A stretch of DNA of 64,000 nt from Stachybotrys elegans (Eukaryota; Ascomycota; Sordariomycetes; Hypocreales; Stachybotryaceae): NCBI GenBank assembly GCA_020746835.1, contig JAGPNK010000010.1, forward strand, positions 620,001-684,000. Reading direction: 5' to 3'. The translations under genes were made by a program, and so were the position numbers. Position 1 is the first letter of the stretch. Each line of letters opens with the position of its first letter. The notes under the pieces were generated by a model. The model was given only the letters and a program-made list of their open reading frames with translations. It had not been told where the DNA came from and did no database searches. This document shows positions 1-11,357 of this stretch, one piece after another.

Positions 1-2033
1 CATGACGAAGACTGGTTATCCCCTGTGGAAGCCCACTCGGAGGCCCTTGTCTGTTGTCGCTCGATTTGCCAGGAAAATGCCTGGATGCGTCCCGCGCCAA
101 GCATAAGACTCCAGGGGGATTATTTTACAGACTCTGGTGGCAAAAAAAGGCACATGTCCCTTGGAATCCAAAGGTAATTCATCATCCGGATGACCTCATC
201 CGTCGGCAATCTGGGGTTATGGCTGCTGTACCATAGATTCAGGATGGCCATGGAACGGCCCCGGTGTGCAACTGTGGTGCAGCAACTCTGCCTCGTCTCT
301 CTGAGGTGGGCATGGGAAGATGTAACTTCGGGCTCGATTCGGCTCCGTCGTCACATCGCGTGCCCCGTATGCTGGCAAGCTGGACACACCAATATCAAGG
401 TTGCTTTCCTGCAGTCTGTCAGATCGGGGTTTTTACCTGATTGAAGGCGAGCTGGTGGGCTGCAATTGGTCCGGGGGACGTGCGAGACGCACGAATCGGC
501 CAGACACAGGGCTTCTCTGCCATACAATCTCTTCCATGTATCGAGTACCACGGCACCTCATCAGAGTGCTGCATTTTATCCGTAGTGTGACTGGAGATGC
601 TGTCGCACATCAAGGTGGATTGGATGTACGCCTCCAGCTTCGAGAAGCGGCTTCCACAGCAGCTGGATCGTTGACCACGTCTTGTCCCGCCCTCAGGGCG
701 ACCATTAGCGCTCGTTTTCGTTCGCTCGTGGGGGTTCTTGGAGGCAGGGCCTCAAGTGGCCCATCTCACCTTTCGCCTTGGGTTGGGATTAGTGTGTTGG
801 ATCAAAGGCGATGGGCAGAGGTTGGATTGGATGATTTGGTTCGGACGTGCCCATAGCCCATCCTAGTAGTCACCTCATTAGCATCCACAAAACCTTACAG
901 CGGCTAGCCCTGTCAGCGCACGCAAGTGGTGGTGTCCGGATGGTCCCTCCGCGCTAAGCCGTAGTGGCTCTGCCCCTGCAGGCGCTCCCCGCCTGGACTC
1001 CAGGTCCTTCGGCCAAGTGGACTAGGTCTGTTGTGCTGCCCTGGTCGCTGCTCTGCCCAGTGTTTGGTGGACGTCGAAAGGCACAGCAATACCCGATATA
1101 TATCAACGTTATTCGTGAGGTGAGGTGAGGGTGAATGATGCAGCCTCGGAAGATGAGCAATCGAGGGTAGCTGCTTGCCGTCGCCCTTGTCTTCTCCTTC
1201 TCCTTCTAACTCTTCTTCCTCGTCTGACGCATGGCCTAATACATACATAGATATGCACAATCAATGGCGCAGGGTGGTATCCCTGCTTGTAGATGCAGCG
1301 GCAACAAGCAATGGAAACAGTACCAATGAAATTCCATCCATCCATCCAGCTGCCCACTGGCAAATGCACAGTGCACCTAGGCCGGAAAACAGGAGGTGCC
1401 ACTAATTAATTCCTGCCTTGGTGCTCCCTGTTGTCAACTGCCTTTATCGCTTGTGATCCAGCACAACCCCCCTGGCTACAGGTGCCCGTGCCTTCTAAGC
1501 TACCTGCTGGACCTTATGCGCAGGGGTCGGCAGCCTCCCTCGCTCGCTCTCTCACTCCCAACCGGGACCTTAGTTTCGATATCCAGTTCCTCCTTCCCTC
1601 CTGCTTCTGTTACCTCTGCCCTTTTCCTTCCACTCTCTTCCTTTTCCAGGCCGCTTTGCACGGTTGGACATTGCGCCTCTGTTTTCCATTCTTTGATTCG
1701 TTGTCTCTTCCTCTTGGCTTTGCCTTCACTTTCCTTTCCCATTCTCTCGTTTTCCCTCGTTTGCGCCTACCTACCTACTCTTAATTCCCCCCGTTCCGCC
1801 CGATCGATTTCCCACTGCTCTCTCGCCGCCAACAGGACTGTGCTTCTGCTCCGCACTCATCTCACGGGTCCGCTTCACGTCTCGCTCGACCCCGTTCCGC
1901 ATTGCTAGGCGCATTCCTCATCCCAACGAGCGATTCATGACCCGACGATGCTTCCGCTGCCCACCTTGAGCGTCATTGCCTCTCCATTCTAGAAATGCCC
2001 GCGTCGGAATTCTTCCTTCCCCAGTAGGCAAGC
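1..2033. other. Gene-free start of window and Byr4-like leader
   Basis: I see no recognisable protein in this stretch; its open frames are short, overlap in several frames and look like noise. From about 1480 to 1860 the plus strand is strongly pyrimidine-rich (runs of ctctcttcc type). This is the usual look of a promoter and untranslated leader of a filamentous-fungal gene and fits the downstream plus-strand gene starting near 2034. A short GGTGA repeat lies near 1115-1130. Confidence 0.6.
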
Positions 2034-5000
2034 ATGCACACCGTTCCCAGTGTAAGTTGCAGTGCCCACCACGCAGTCGATCTCTCTGCCCTCCTTCTGC
2101 CCTGCACAGGACGTTATGGCGATTCGCAAAATGTCTTCTTTTCGACGTACCCCCTCGCTCAAATCATTTTGCTAATCTGGCAACCCCAACTCTAGCTCGT
2201 CGGAACCGGTACTGCAATCGCTGCAGCGGCCACAGGCTTGGTGTTTGCCCAACCTTCCGACTCAGAATCGTACCCAAGCCGACCTGAGACCCCGGAGCAG
2301 CGTATATTCCAGGACCAAGAACCCGTCAGGCATTCTCGACTTGGGAATTCGCCTCGCCCGAGCCCATTCACGAACTCTGCTAGACGCCCCGTTTACGTTG
2401 AGGGATTGCAACACAACACACTTCCCAACCAGAGGGCCGTCTCGCGACCACCACTGTCGCGATACCAAAGACCTCGAAGTTCTCACTATACCCATTCACA
2501 ACCCAATGCTGGGAGCAGACCTCAATCATCTGTGAGGCACGGAGATTCTCCCATACTTGCCGAACCGTCGAGAGACTCGATTTCTTCTAATAGTTCGTGG
2601 ATTCGACGATTATCCATCCGTCCGTTATCCCAGCACGGGAGCGGAAGCCCTCGATCGAGCGTCGGTCCCGATTCGCCCTCGATCGCCTTTTCGTACGGCT
2701 CTGGTGCTCCGATTCTGCCATCCTCGGGCACCGCTGCACCGCCTTTGCCCCCGAATAAGCTTGTGAAGCGAACACCATCAGACCAAGCCCGCGATTCCGT
2801 CTACGCTACGAGGCCACGAACCAGGTCACATTTGCCGGCTCTGCGCCGGCCCGCCACAAGCCATCAGAGATCAGCAACTTTGCAACAGCAGCAGCTGCAT
2901 GCTGGCTTCGATGCTGTAGTCGCGCTGGAGACCGCACCACCGCCAACCGCCGTTTCCCAATCCCAATCTTGCCAACCATTCAATTCGGCCCCGAATCAGA
3001 ACTACCAGGCCACCCGAGCCACTCCCCGGTGGGTGTCATATATTCACTCAAAGACGTCGTCATCGACAGTACGTCACACGGCAGGTCGCCTTGGTGAATT
3101 TACTCCCCAAAGCAGAAACATTCCTAGGCGTCTCAGTCTGAGCGGTGGGGGCAAGCATACCATTCATCTCGTGCCGGCGAGCATGGTAACAGAGTCCTCG
3201 GCCGTACCAGACCAAGCACCAAAAGGTAGCATTTCACAGGACGTTGCCCGGCCCGTGGAGGACAGGGAATCACGCCCAAAGTCTCCCGAGCAGACACCAT
3301 CGCGGCAGGCCAAACGATCCATGTCAATGACATTTTCGGCTGCAGGCAGCTGGGTTTCTCGCACCTCTGGCAGCATCCGACGTCCGAAACGCGGCCCTGA
3401 CCCGATAAGTGGCAGTAAGCGAATTGTGTCTGACCCAGTTTCCACCGTACATCCTGCTGTAGAACCCAGCAGCAGTGCAACTTCAGAGCTTCCCGTCCCC
3501 CCTCTGCGGCTCAAGACCCAAGGCTCAGCCATTGACTTTTCTACGGCTACCGCAACACCGCGCCAGAGGAATATATCCTCTCCTTTGCCTGTGCTGACGA
3601 GACTCTCGAGTTTCCATGTCGATTTGTCACGATTAGGGTCTTCAGGCGGGGCCACTACCAATTCAGTACGGCCCAACCAAAGCTCCGGAAGCTCTTCGAG
3701 CTCCACCACCATGTCACATTTTAGGGCACCCCAGAACGACAAGCCACCAGCACCGGTGGACAATACTGACGTCGAGAGCCGTGCATTCTTGTCGGGGGAC
3801 GACGATGATACTGACTGCAAGAGCGATACCATGTTTGACTCCCTCCGCACCGTCGCTTCAGGACGCGTGAGGACCGTGGAAACCCCTCTGGACTCGATGT
3901 ATGATGACTCGCCTCCAAGCACGGCAGGCAATGGCCGATCGAAACGACTCTCTATCCAGGAGATGTTGGCTAAAGCCTGGGAAGGGGATAACAGGATAAT
4001 GGAGGAGGATGAGTCCTTCCCAACCCCGATCCATCCACATGGGCACACCGACGCTGCCGACTCTCGGGCGCCTCGTTTCACGGGTGGCCGCTTTAGTATC
4101 GAGTCATCAACAGACGGCCATGTCCCCGTCGTCGCCGATTTCAATCGCATGTCGCTGGATGATGATTTCGATGAAGACTGGGCAAGAGACGACGATGCTC
4201 CCTACAATGCCCTGTCGGCTCCTTCTAGAGGAAGTCCCTCGAATCCAAAGGGCATCAATCCAAACGTGCGACTTGCTCTCGCTAACATTAGCGGCAACGG
4301 GACCCCGGAAGTCGGCAGCCATGACAGTCACCATGAACGCCCGGTCAGTCACCTCTTCGACTGGAGTGAGGCACCTGTGCATGATAAGCATGATGTAGGC
4401 GGAAAATCTCCCCGCCCCAAGACAGCCTACGGCAAGCAGGAGACAGACACTAGAGGCGGCCGTGCATCCATGCGAAAGGGTCCGACGCCAATGCATGTGC
4501 GAAGCCAGAGCGTCCCTGTCGTTCATGATCCGGCTGAAGACGCCAAGCCCGCCGGGTCCAAGTATGGCACATGGGGTTTGGGGACCAAGACCATAAGTGA
4601 GGACTGGGACGACGACTTCGAGTTTGGGATAGGCGGCAATGAAAATGACGACAAGACTCAGAGCAACGTCTTTGCCGTGCCCGAGTCAATTCAGGCTACT
4701 CAGCCCAGTGTCAAGGCTCACTCTGGTCAGATCCGAGAGCTGTCTCTGCTCGTCAACGACTTGAAGCGACTATGCCGTCATGCAAGGGACCTCGACCTCT
4801 TGGAGGGGCCCCAGAAGGTACTGTGGAAAGAAGCAGAGGGTATAATTGCTTTAGCCTCTCCCGACGAGGACTCTCTGGACGTGGATGTGCCATCCGCATC
4901 ACCAACACAAGACCCACTCGACGTTAGCGAACGATTCCTGGAGGATGCCTTCGACGCTACTTCTATAGATCGATTTGATGCCGTCTTTGACGGCGCGGAG

Positions 5001-5573
5001 CCGGTAATATCCAAAACTGCCGTGGTCCGTGAGCGCCATTCTCCCAGACGGCGATCTGTCTTTTCGCCGGATGACGATATCTTTGGTAACTGGCCACTGC
5101 CTGACGAGTCTACCACACCATCAAATAGACAAAGCCGCCCTCGAACGCCAGAGAACCGCCCCGGCAAGGCTCAAGATGTGACCGTTGTCGTTAGGTCCGT
5201 GATGGAAGCTGTACAACGTACCTCAGCCCCTGGGCCGGCACAACCCACTGGTTTCAGCAAGAGTAATCGGATGCATTTCGACACCAATAGTTTGAAGGCT
5301 TTGGTCAGAAGGGCTGGTGAATTACGCGACTCTCTCTCTGACACCATCAGGAGGGCAGACCAAATTACACAAAGCCCGGCTCGGACGCCACGCCATGAGC
5401 GCAACATCGAATCCAGCCCAGCTTTCACCAAGGTATTCGAGGACCCTGGATCGAGTCCTCCTCGGCGAGGTATCAGAAGCCGTGGTACAACCCCTTTGAG
5501 AGATACCACATCACCCGGGAATTCTCCATCTTCCAGTCTCAGTCGCCGCGTGCATATTATGCGCGTCAGTTGA
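2034..5573 (+). CDS. BYR4: Probable Byr4/Bfa1-type subunit of the septation-network GAP
   Basis: Modelled as exons 2034-2051 and 2196-5573 (about 1131 residues). The ATG at 2034 runs into a perfect GTAAGT donor; the acceptor at 2195 follows a gctaat branch site and keeps frame, giving an MHTVPS start. The first exon is uncertain, because another ATG at 2116 opens a competing frame. Most of the protein is Ser/Pro-rich and predicted disordered. Acidic tryptophan motifs are visible: EDWARDDD near residue 662 and SEDWDDDFEF near 804. A conserved-looking helical block (LVNDLKRLCRHARDLDLL) sits at about 847-895, with a second helix near 1040-1063. By family knowledge, Byr4/Bfa1 with Cdc16/Bub2 forms the two-part GAP that restrains the Spg1/Tem1 GTPase at spindle poles and so controls septation. 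The assignment rests on motif style from memory; a different disordered cytokinesis protein is possible. Confidence 0.6.
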
Positions 5574-6863
5574 GTGGATCGCTCACGTTTGTGGGCGACC
5601 TGATTGTCGCTCTGCTCAGCGTTTGTCTCAGACAGCCCTGCTCTCTAGGGCAATGTACAACATAACCAGTTCCAGTTCCTTGCTACATTTCATCCAGTTT
5701 GCATAGCGATGGTTATCGACTTTGGCGTTTTCCAAAGTAATTCGATTCATTCGATCACGAGACATCATGAAAGGGGTTGAGGAGGAGACGATTCATGTTC
5801 AAGTTCCAAGTACTCATGCAGCGCAACACTTCTGCTGCTGCCTTTGCCGCACATGCTATATCTGGACTACCGGGCCGAAAATATATCCCCGCAAAACGCC
5901 ACGGCAACCATGGTCTGTCTCGATCACAACAAGGGGCGCTTTCGTGGCAAGCTCTGGTACACCGGCTGATGCCTTTCAGGCACAGCCAATTCCTCACGGA
6001 ATTAAATTTCATGATGAATGGGTGAAGAAGACGACAACACCACGACACTTCATCTAGCTAATATCGGTGGATGCCTTTTACTAGTCTCTCCTCACTTGGC
6101 GGAGGAGTAATAATGTGTGATGGAAGGTGTATGACGACGGATTGGGTGCGAGAAGCATATGTACCGTTCTCGACAGACCCATTCGACAGTTGCCTATAAC
6201 GAAGCCAGCCAGGTTCGTTTGGGAGACGTAACATTTAGACACGGCATTGATGAAGAGGCACAAAAAAAAACCGGACGGCAGCCACTGTGGGATACAGGAT
6301 ATGGTAGAGAGAAACAAGGAGGCTGCGTATTATAGGCGCATTTGATATTTTATGTTGACGAACTGCATGCATAGACATCAATGGCTACATCAACTTGACG
6401 AACCACTTAACTGGACTTTGATGAATTTGTGAATGATATTGCCGGAGGTTGTCAAGATGATCCACGGTCGACATATTCGCTACTTTCCAAGGGCAGTAGG
6501 GGGTTTGAGCCCGGCAGTCATGGCTGTTCTGTTTTTGTTTTCATTTCTTCCTCTCACTGCACAGTACTACATGTTCAAAGGCGAAGCAGTCATAGAGTAG
6601 TCAGGCTCAAGTATATGCCATTTTGCTCTATGATACGTAGTTATGAATGAAAGGCAACATGAAAGTGCAATGTTCCGTTTGACCAGTGGACGAGGTCCGT
6701 TGATGCTTTGACTAACCCAAAATGGGTCCCCGCAGCAGCAGAGAGACAAAGACCCAGTTCTTTTTCTAATCCTCGAGGCCAAGCAGCATCCATCCTCTCA
6801 CGCCCAGCGAAGACAATCCAACCTCATCGACAACTGCCATTAGAACAAAATAAAATAAAAAAG
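5574..6863. other. Intergenic, no gene seen
   Basis: This lies between the end of the Byr4-like gene and FMC1. Open frames are short and of low quality. The last 20 bases before FMC1 are an A-rich (aaaat)n leader. The frame of FMC1 remains open upstream to 6708, but that part reads like translated leader. Confidence 0.6.
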
Positions 6864-7217
6864 ATGTCCGCCTCTCCCGCCCACGCGCGGTCCCTCTACC
6901 GCTCTCTCCTCCGCGAACTCCCACCACGCCCGATCCTCGCCGCTCCACGTACGCCTCTACACCGGCGCCTGCGCGAGTCCTTCATATCAGCGTCTTCCCC
7001 ATCCTCCACCTCCACCTCCTCGGCCATGGACGCCGCCGCCGCCGTCGCCGCCGACCAGCTCATCACGTACCTGCGCTCACAGCGCATGTACGTCACGCTG
7101 CTGGACCGCTACAACCCGGGCATGAACATGGACGAGGAGGAGCGCGTGCGCCTGACGGCTCGCCGCGTCGGCATGGAGATGCCCAAGAACTACAGGACTG
7201 GCAGCAACGATGCCTAA
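6864..7217 (+). CDS. FMC1: FMC1-like mitochondrial ATP synthase assembly factor (LYR family)
   Basis: A single-exon gene of 117 residues. The N-terminus carries the LYR signature (SLYRSLLRELPPRP, about residues 10-23), typical of Complex1_LYR-like proteins that act in the mitochondrial matrix. An Ala/Ser-rich stretch follows, then a conserved C-terminal helix pair (DQLITYLRSQRMYVTLLDRY, then NPGMNMDEEERVRLTARRVG). That tail is characteristic of Fmc1, which in yeast stabilises Atp12 during assembly of the F1 sector of complex V at high temperature. I chose the ATG at 6864 because it puts the LYR motif at the usual distance from the N-terminus. An in-frame ATG at 6708 would add a poorly conserved extension. 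The gene converges on the minus-strand gene ending at 7668. Confidence 0.85.
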   Translation: MSASPAHARSLYRSLLRELPPRPILAAPRTPLHRRLRESFISASSPSSTSTSSAMDAAAAVAADQLITYLRSQRMYVTLLDRYNPGMNMDEEERVRLTARRVGMEMPKNYRTGSNDA

Positions 7218-7667
7218 AGCATACAATAATGCGTGGCCGACACCCTTGACGGATGGCTGTTGCATGGAATCAGAAATCGACCCGAAAACCACACTGGCGG
7301 CTTGTCCACGGCATCAACACAGGCGCATGCTGGCCCACGGCATTTCCCTGGACATGGCCAGCCATATGTTGAAGCATAATGTACGATCAGGTGTAAAATA
7401 TGACGCCACGAGGATGGAATTGTTCGCAAGCAAGGAGCGGACTGTACACTGCCATCAATGGCTATCAAATATGAAGCAATGTTCCTATACACATATATAA
7501 TGGGGGAAATGTCATGAGTATACCAAGTCCACTATGTGCTCAAATATCCTGAATATAAAAACGAAATGAAGCTCGGGCTTCGCGCCCTTGGGGTATCAAC
7601 GTGGCTAAAAGGCACGCGTCTGTCTATAATGTTCCAATCATACGTCGCTTCAACACGAGAACACGCT
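7218..7667. other. Convergent 3' interval
   Basis: This 450-base interval separates the 3' ends of FMC1 (plus) and the large minus-strand gene. It is relatively A/T-rich, holds several aataaa/atataa-like stretches compatible with 3' processing on both strands, and has no convincing coding frame. Confidence 0.5.
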
Positions 7668-10600
7668 CTAAACTCCTCCAACTCCTCCATCTTCCAGAGT
7701 CTCGTCCCAACCTCCAGTTTGCAGGAGCCATTCTCCTGTTCGCTCCTTGACTCCCTTGAAACCCTCACCCAGCGCGCTGTTCCATTGCTCTTGGACTAGG
7801 CGAACCTTTTCTTTGAGATCTTCGGTCAAGCGGGCCTCTTCTGCCTCCCGCATCTGCTTTGAGCGTGTCTCACGGTCCTTGGGAGACACTGGTGTACCAT
7901 CCACCTCCTCAAGCTGCGTGGCTAGAACCTTGGCCTTCGCATGCACGACCGCCTCCTTGACTTGATGTAGCAGGCACAACAGGTTCGTATGCGCCTCGAT
8001 GAACTGGTAGGTGCTTTTCTCTGCGTGGAGCAGGAGACTGAACAAGTACTGCAAAGGATGTCTGTGATATGATGGGTTCTCGTCGAATTCGGAAAGCGGA
8101 ATCTGGATGCTGAAACCCTGTAGATCCATAGGAATACTGTCGAGGACACGGGTCAGCGGTGGAGCGATATCCCAGAATGCTGAGAGCTGCAGCGCTACAC
8201 CACGGTCGACCGCCTCCTCCACAACAGTTCGGAATTCGCGTGTGCGGTTCATGACCTCGATAGCGAATGCATACTCTCGCTTGGCTGCATCCTCGGCGAA
8301 AAAGGCTTCAGCCGACTGGAGCTTCTCCGTGTTGCCTGAGAGGCGATACGGAGTTAGAACCACATCTCGATATCGTCCGTTGCGATCGCTGAGCACATCA
8401 TATATGGCCCGATGCAAAGTTTCCCGGGCCTCGAAAATCCATTTCAACAAAGTGAGCTTCTCAAGCAGCTCTGGTCTGTCGTCTCCCTCCTCCTGGGGCA
8501 TGTCGGCCTCGTTCTGAGCATTGTCAAACAAGCGCTGAGACAAGCTGTCGAATAGTTCCGTGGCCCGTGTGATTCGGCCAGTGAGGAGGTCGTTCAACGG
8601 CACAATAACGTCGTTCTGAAACTTCTCGTACTCTGACTTTTCCATCTCCTTTGTCTTTGCTCGCTCTTCCTCCACGGAATGCTGCTCAATGGCTGCAGCG
8701 TCTGCATAGCCCATGCTTCCTGACTGGATTTCGCGTTGAAGATTTGCCCGGAGTGCCTGTCGGCGCTCAGCAGCCGCTTTGGTAAAGTCCTCACGTCGCT
8801 TCGAACTGGCGGTAGTGAATTTTCGTTTGATCTCATCCACTTCGGCTAAGTCGCTGAGAGACCTGATGGCGATGCGTGTTTCTGTGAGTTCCGGATGGTT
8901 GTTATTGACGGCCGGGTGGTGGCGAGGGTATGGAGGGGGCATAGTGACAAGACGAGAAACATCTAGCTGATCGGGGTGATTCAGTGCTGGCGATGAAGTT
9001 GTTCGGGTGAATTCGTTCGAAAATCTGCTTAGCTGAGGTGTTGCTGTGTCCTGAGACTCATGCCATCCCACCTTCTCCGGGGGGTATGCCGTCGAGGAGC
9101 TGTGCTCGCTTGCCGCTCCGTGGGTGCCCGACTCGGCATCACCCTCCGCCCAGTGTTCCTTTGGAACGCCCATGTATTTTGACTCACGCTTCGATCTCTC
9201 AAGGCCTCTACCTCCTGCGCCTTGAGAATCCGTCTCCCACCAGCGGCTGCTGGGTCGACCACGAGAACTGCCATTCTCGTAATTGTCGCTGACACTCATA
9301 CTCAAAATGGGTGATAGCGAGGGCATATAGTTTGTTGCCCAATTGCCATTGTTCACTGCGCCGGTACTCGGGGAAGCTGGTGCTTTTGCAGATGACGGAC
9401 CCGGAGTAGATGGCCCCTCTCCATGTGCGTTGGAGATGAATGAATTTCTCTGCGAATGAGTAGGATCTGTCGTAGCTGGCGTCCAATCTCCCTGAGAGGC
9501 ATTTGACTCTCGGCGTGCAACAGCCATAGGCCGGAATAGGTCTCGTGTCAGGTCGAAAATTTCAGAGCCCATGGCTCCAATGGCCGCCGAGTATCGCTCT
9601 CGCCGTATTCTCGACTCACTGACAATGAAGTCGGCGAATAGTCGCACCCTATCGGCATCGTCTCCGGCCACAGCTTCCTTGGCGGCAAATGCCCGAAACC
9701 TCTCAATCGCTCCCTCGGCAAATGTCTCAGCGGTCTGGCTCACCATGAGTTGTTTCGATGTAGATGCTGCCAGGGATATAGGTGGTCGAGAATGCTCTCG
9801 TGAACGGGATGCCACAGAAGCTGAGCGTGTCTGGGGTGGCGGCGTCGGCAGCGCCTTCGGGACACTCGTCTGCGCATTGGCAGGTTGCTTGGAACTGCTG
9901 GGAGCATATGGCGAAAACGGAGGCGTTCCCGTATCCAGCATGGGTAGTCTGGCGGAGCCCATGGCCCGCGGTGTCGAATTCCGGGAATCAGGGTGGGTGG
10001 AGGACTCGCCGGTCCGTGGCACATCGTGATGTGACCGCCCGCCACTGCGAGGCGTTGTTCTGGACAGCAGCTTGCTAGCAAGACCGCCAGCATCCGCCGG
10101 AACCACAATGTCGGACATGAACTGGGGATTCGTCCGCTCATCGATTGATCCATGCGAGCCTTGCCTGTTTCGACTTTCGGTCCGTCGCTGCAGAATCGTC
10201 TTGTCGTGCCGCACAGCCCGCGCTCTGTTTAACCCTCCTGCACTGGAGGACGATGGGGTAGCGTCGGGCCCATGGGGTGTCATACCAACGGCCGATGTGT
10301 CGATTGTCAGGGCGGGCGATCGTTCTCTGCTCGCGTGACGCGGGGGGTGATCGCTATCGACCCAGTTCGCTGGTGTGGGTGGTACAGGGCCCAAAGTAGA
10401 GATACCTTCCGGTGGTGGACGTCGCGTAGGCGGAGATGCGACGGGCGCTGTAGTCCTATCCATGGCTCTCATACTTTGGGATCTTGATCCGGACGGGGGT
10501 GGTCCAGGTGGTGGAGGAGGGAGAGGCATACCCGACTCCCATCCTGTCTGAGAAGCAGACCGTGAACGAGCGGAGGTGGGAGTATCAATGGCGCCAGTTG

Positions 10601-11357
10601 AAGCAGCTCTCCGTGATGCAGGCGGCAGACTCTGGAAAGCGAGAGGGGATGATTGGATATTACGGTCTTGGTCCACGGATGTGAGGACGAGAGGGCTGGT
10701 GGATTGACGCGCAAGCGGGGAGGGATGGTGCGGTTCTGGGGCGACAACATTCTGATCATGGTCCCGTCGCCTGAGAGAGGGGATCCCAAACCGACGTTCA
10801 CGCGAGGGCCCTCTACCCGCGGCCCCGGGAGGAGGGGGGAATGAAGGATTGGCTGGAGTTTCGGGTGATGGTCTCAGAATGCTGGGAGACATGACACGAG
10901 AGGACGTCGTGGCTGAGGCAGGACTGCTCTCGTAGGAACCGCTGGTTGGACGCGGTCGTTGACTCCGGGGAGGGCTGTATGGAGGGGGCGGAAGCGGCGC
11001 ATTGGCGGCTGCTAGACGAGCCGTCAGTTAAGCCCATGGGCCATGACGGCGGGGATGAGAATGCCCGGCACAGAAAGAACCACAGTGAGCAATGGCGGTA
11101 AGGCTAGAACACATACCAGGAGCATCGGCACCGTAGTGCTGAGACAAGCGTTCAGAAGCCTGAGTGGCAGGTGAGGCAACCCATTCTTGCGGGTTGTAGG
11201 GCTGAATAGCGCTGGCAGGCGTCGCGACGGCGTGTGTGGTAGCCATGGACACAGCAGACATGGGTGTGTTGTGCTGGATGACGAAGTGACCCAGGGAGGT
11301 TGTCGTGAGAGGATTGAGCCCTTGACGGAGGCGGACCGGATCGCGAGAGGGAGTCAT
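7668..11357 (-). CDS. Large fungal protein of unknown function, disordered N-terminus and helical C-terminus
   Basis: I do not recognise this gene. The model joins 11117-11357 and 7668-11011 across a 105-base intron (GTATGT donor, ttaactgac branch, ctag acceptor; phase 1), giving 1194 residues. The N-terminal exon holds a motif-like YNPQEWVASPATQASERLSQ. Residues about 100-480 are Pro/Ser/Arg-rich and probably disordered, with proline clusters such as PLPPPPYSPP that could bind SH3 or WW domains. A helical segment at about 500-580 (ETFAEGAIERFRAFAAKEAV, then SESRIRRERYSAAIGAMG) is followed by another linker. A long charged helical or coiled-coil region fills about 800-1185. No membrane segment or enzyme motif is visible. 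The architecture suggests a scaffold or cytoskeletal/trafficking adaptor, but that is inference only. An alternative internal start at Met 33 is possible. Confidence 0.8.

Noticed and set aside
1396..1908. 170-codon frame upstream of the Byr4-like gene
   Set aside because: The translation is Leu/Ser/Pro-rich because the DNA is a pyrimidine-rich leader.
3164..4150. 328-codon antisense frame inside the Byr4-like gene
   Set aside because: Low-complexity Ser/Gly-rich translation opposite a disordered coding region; no family features.
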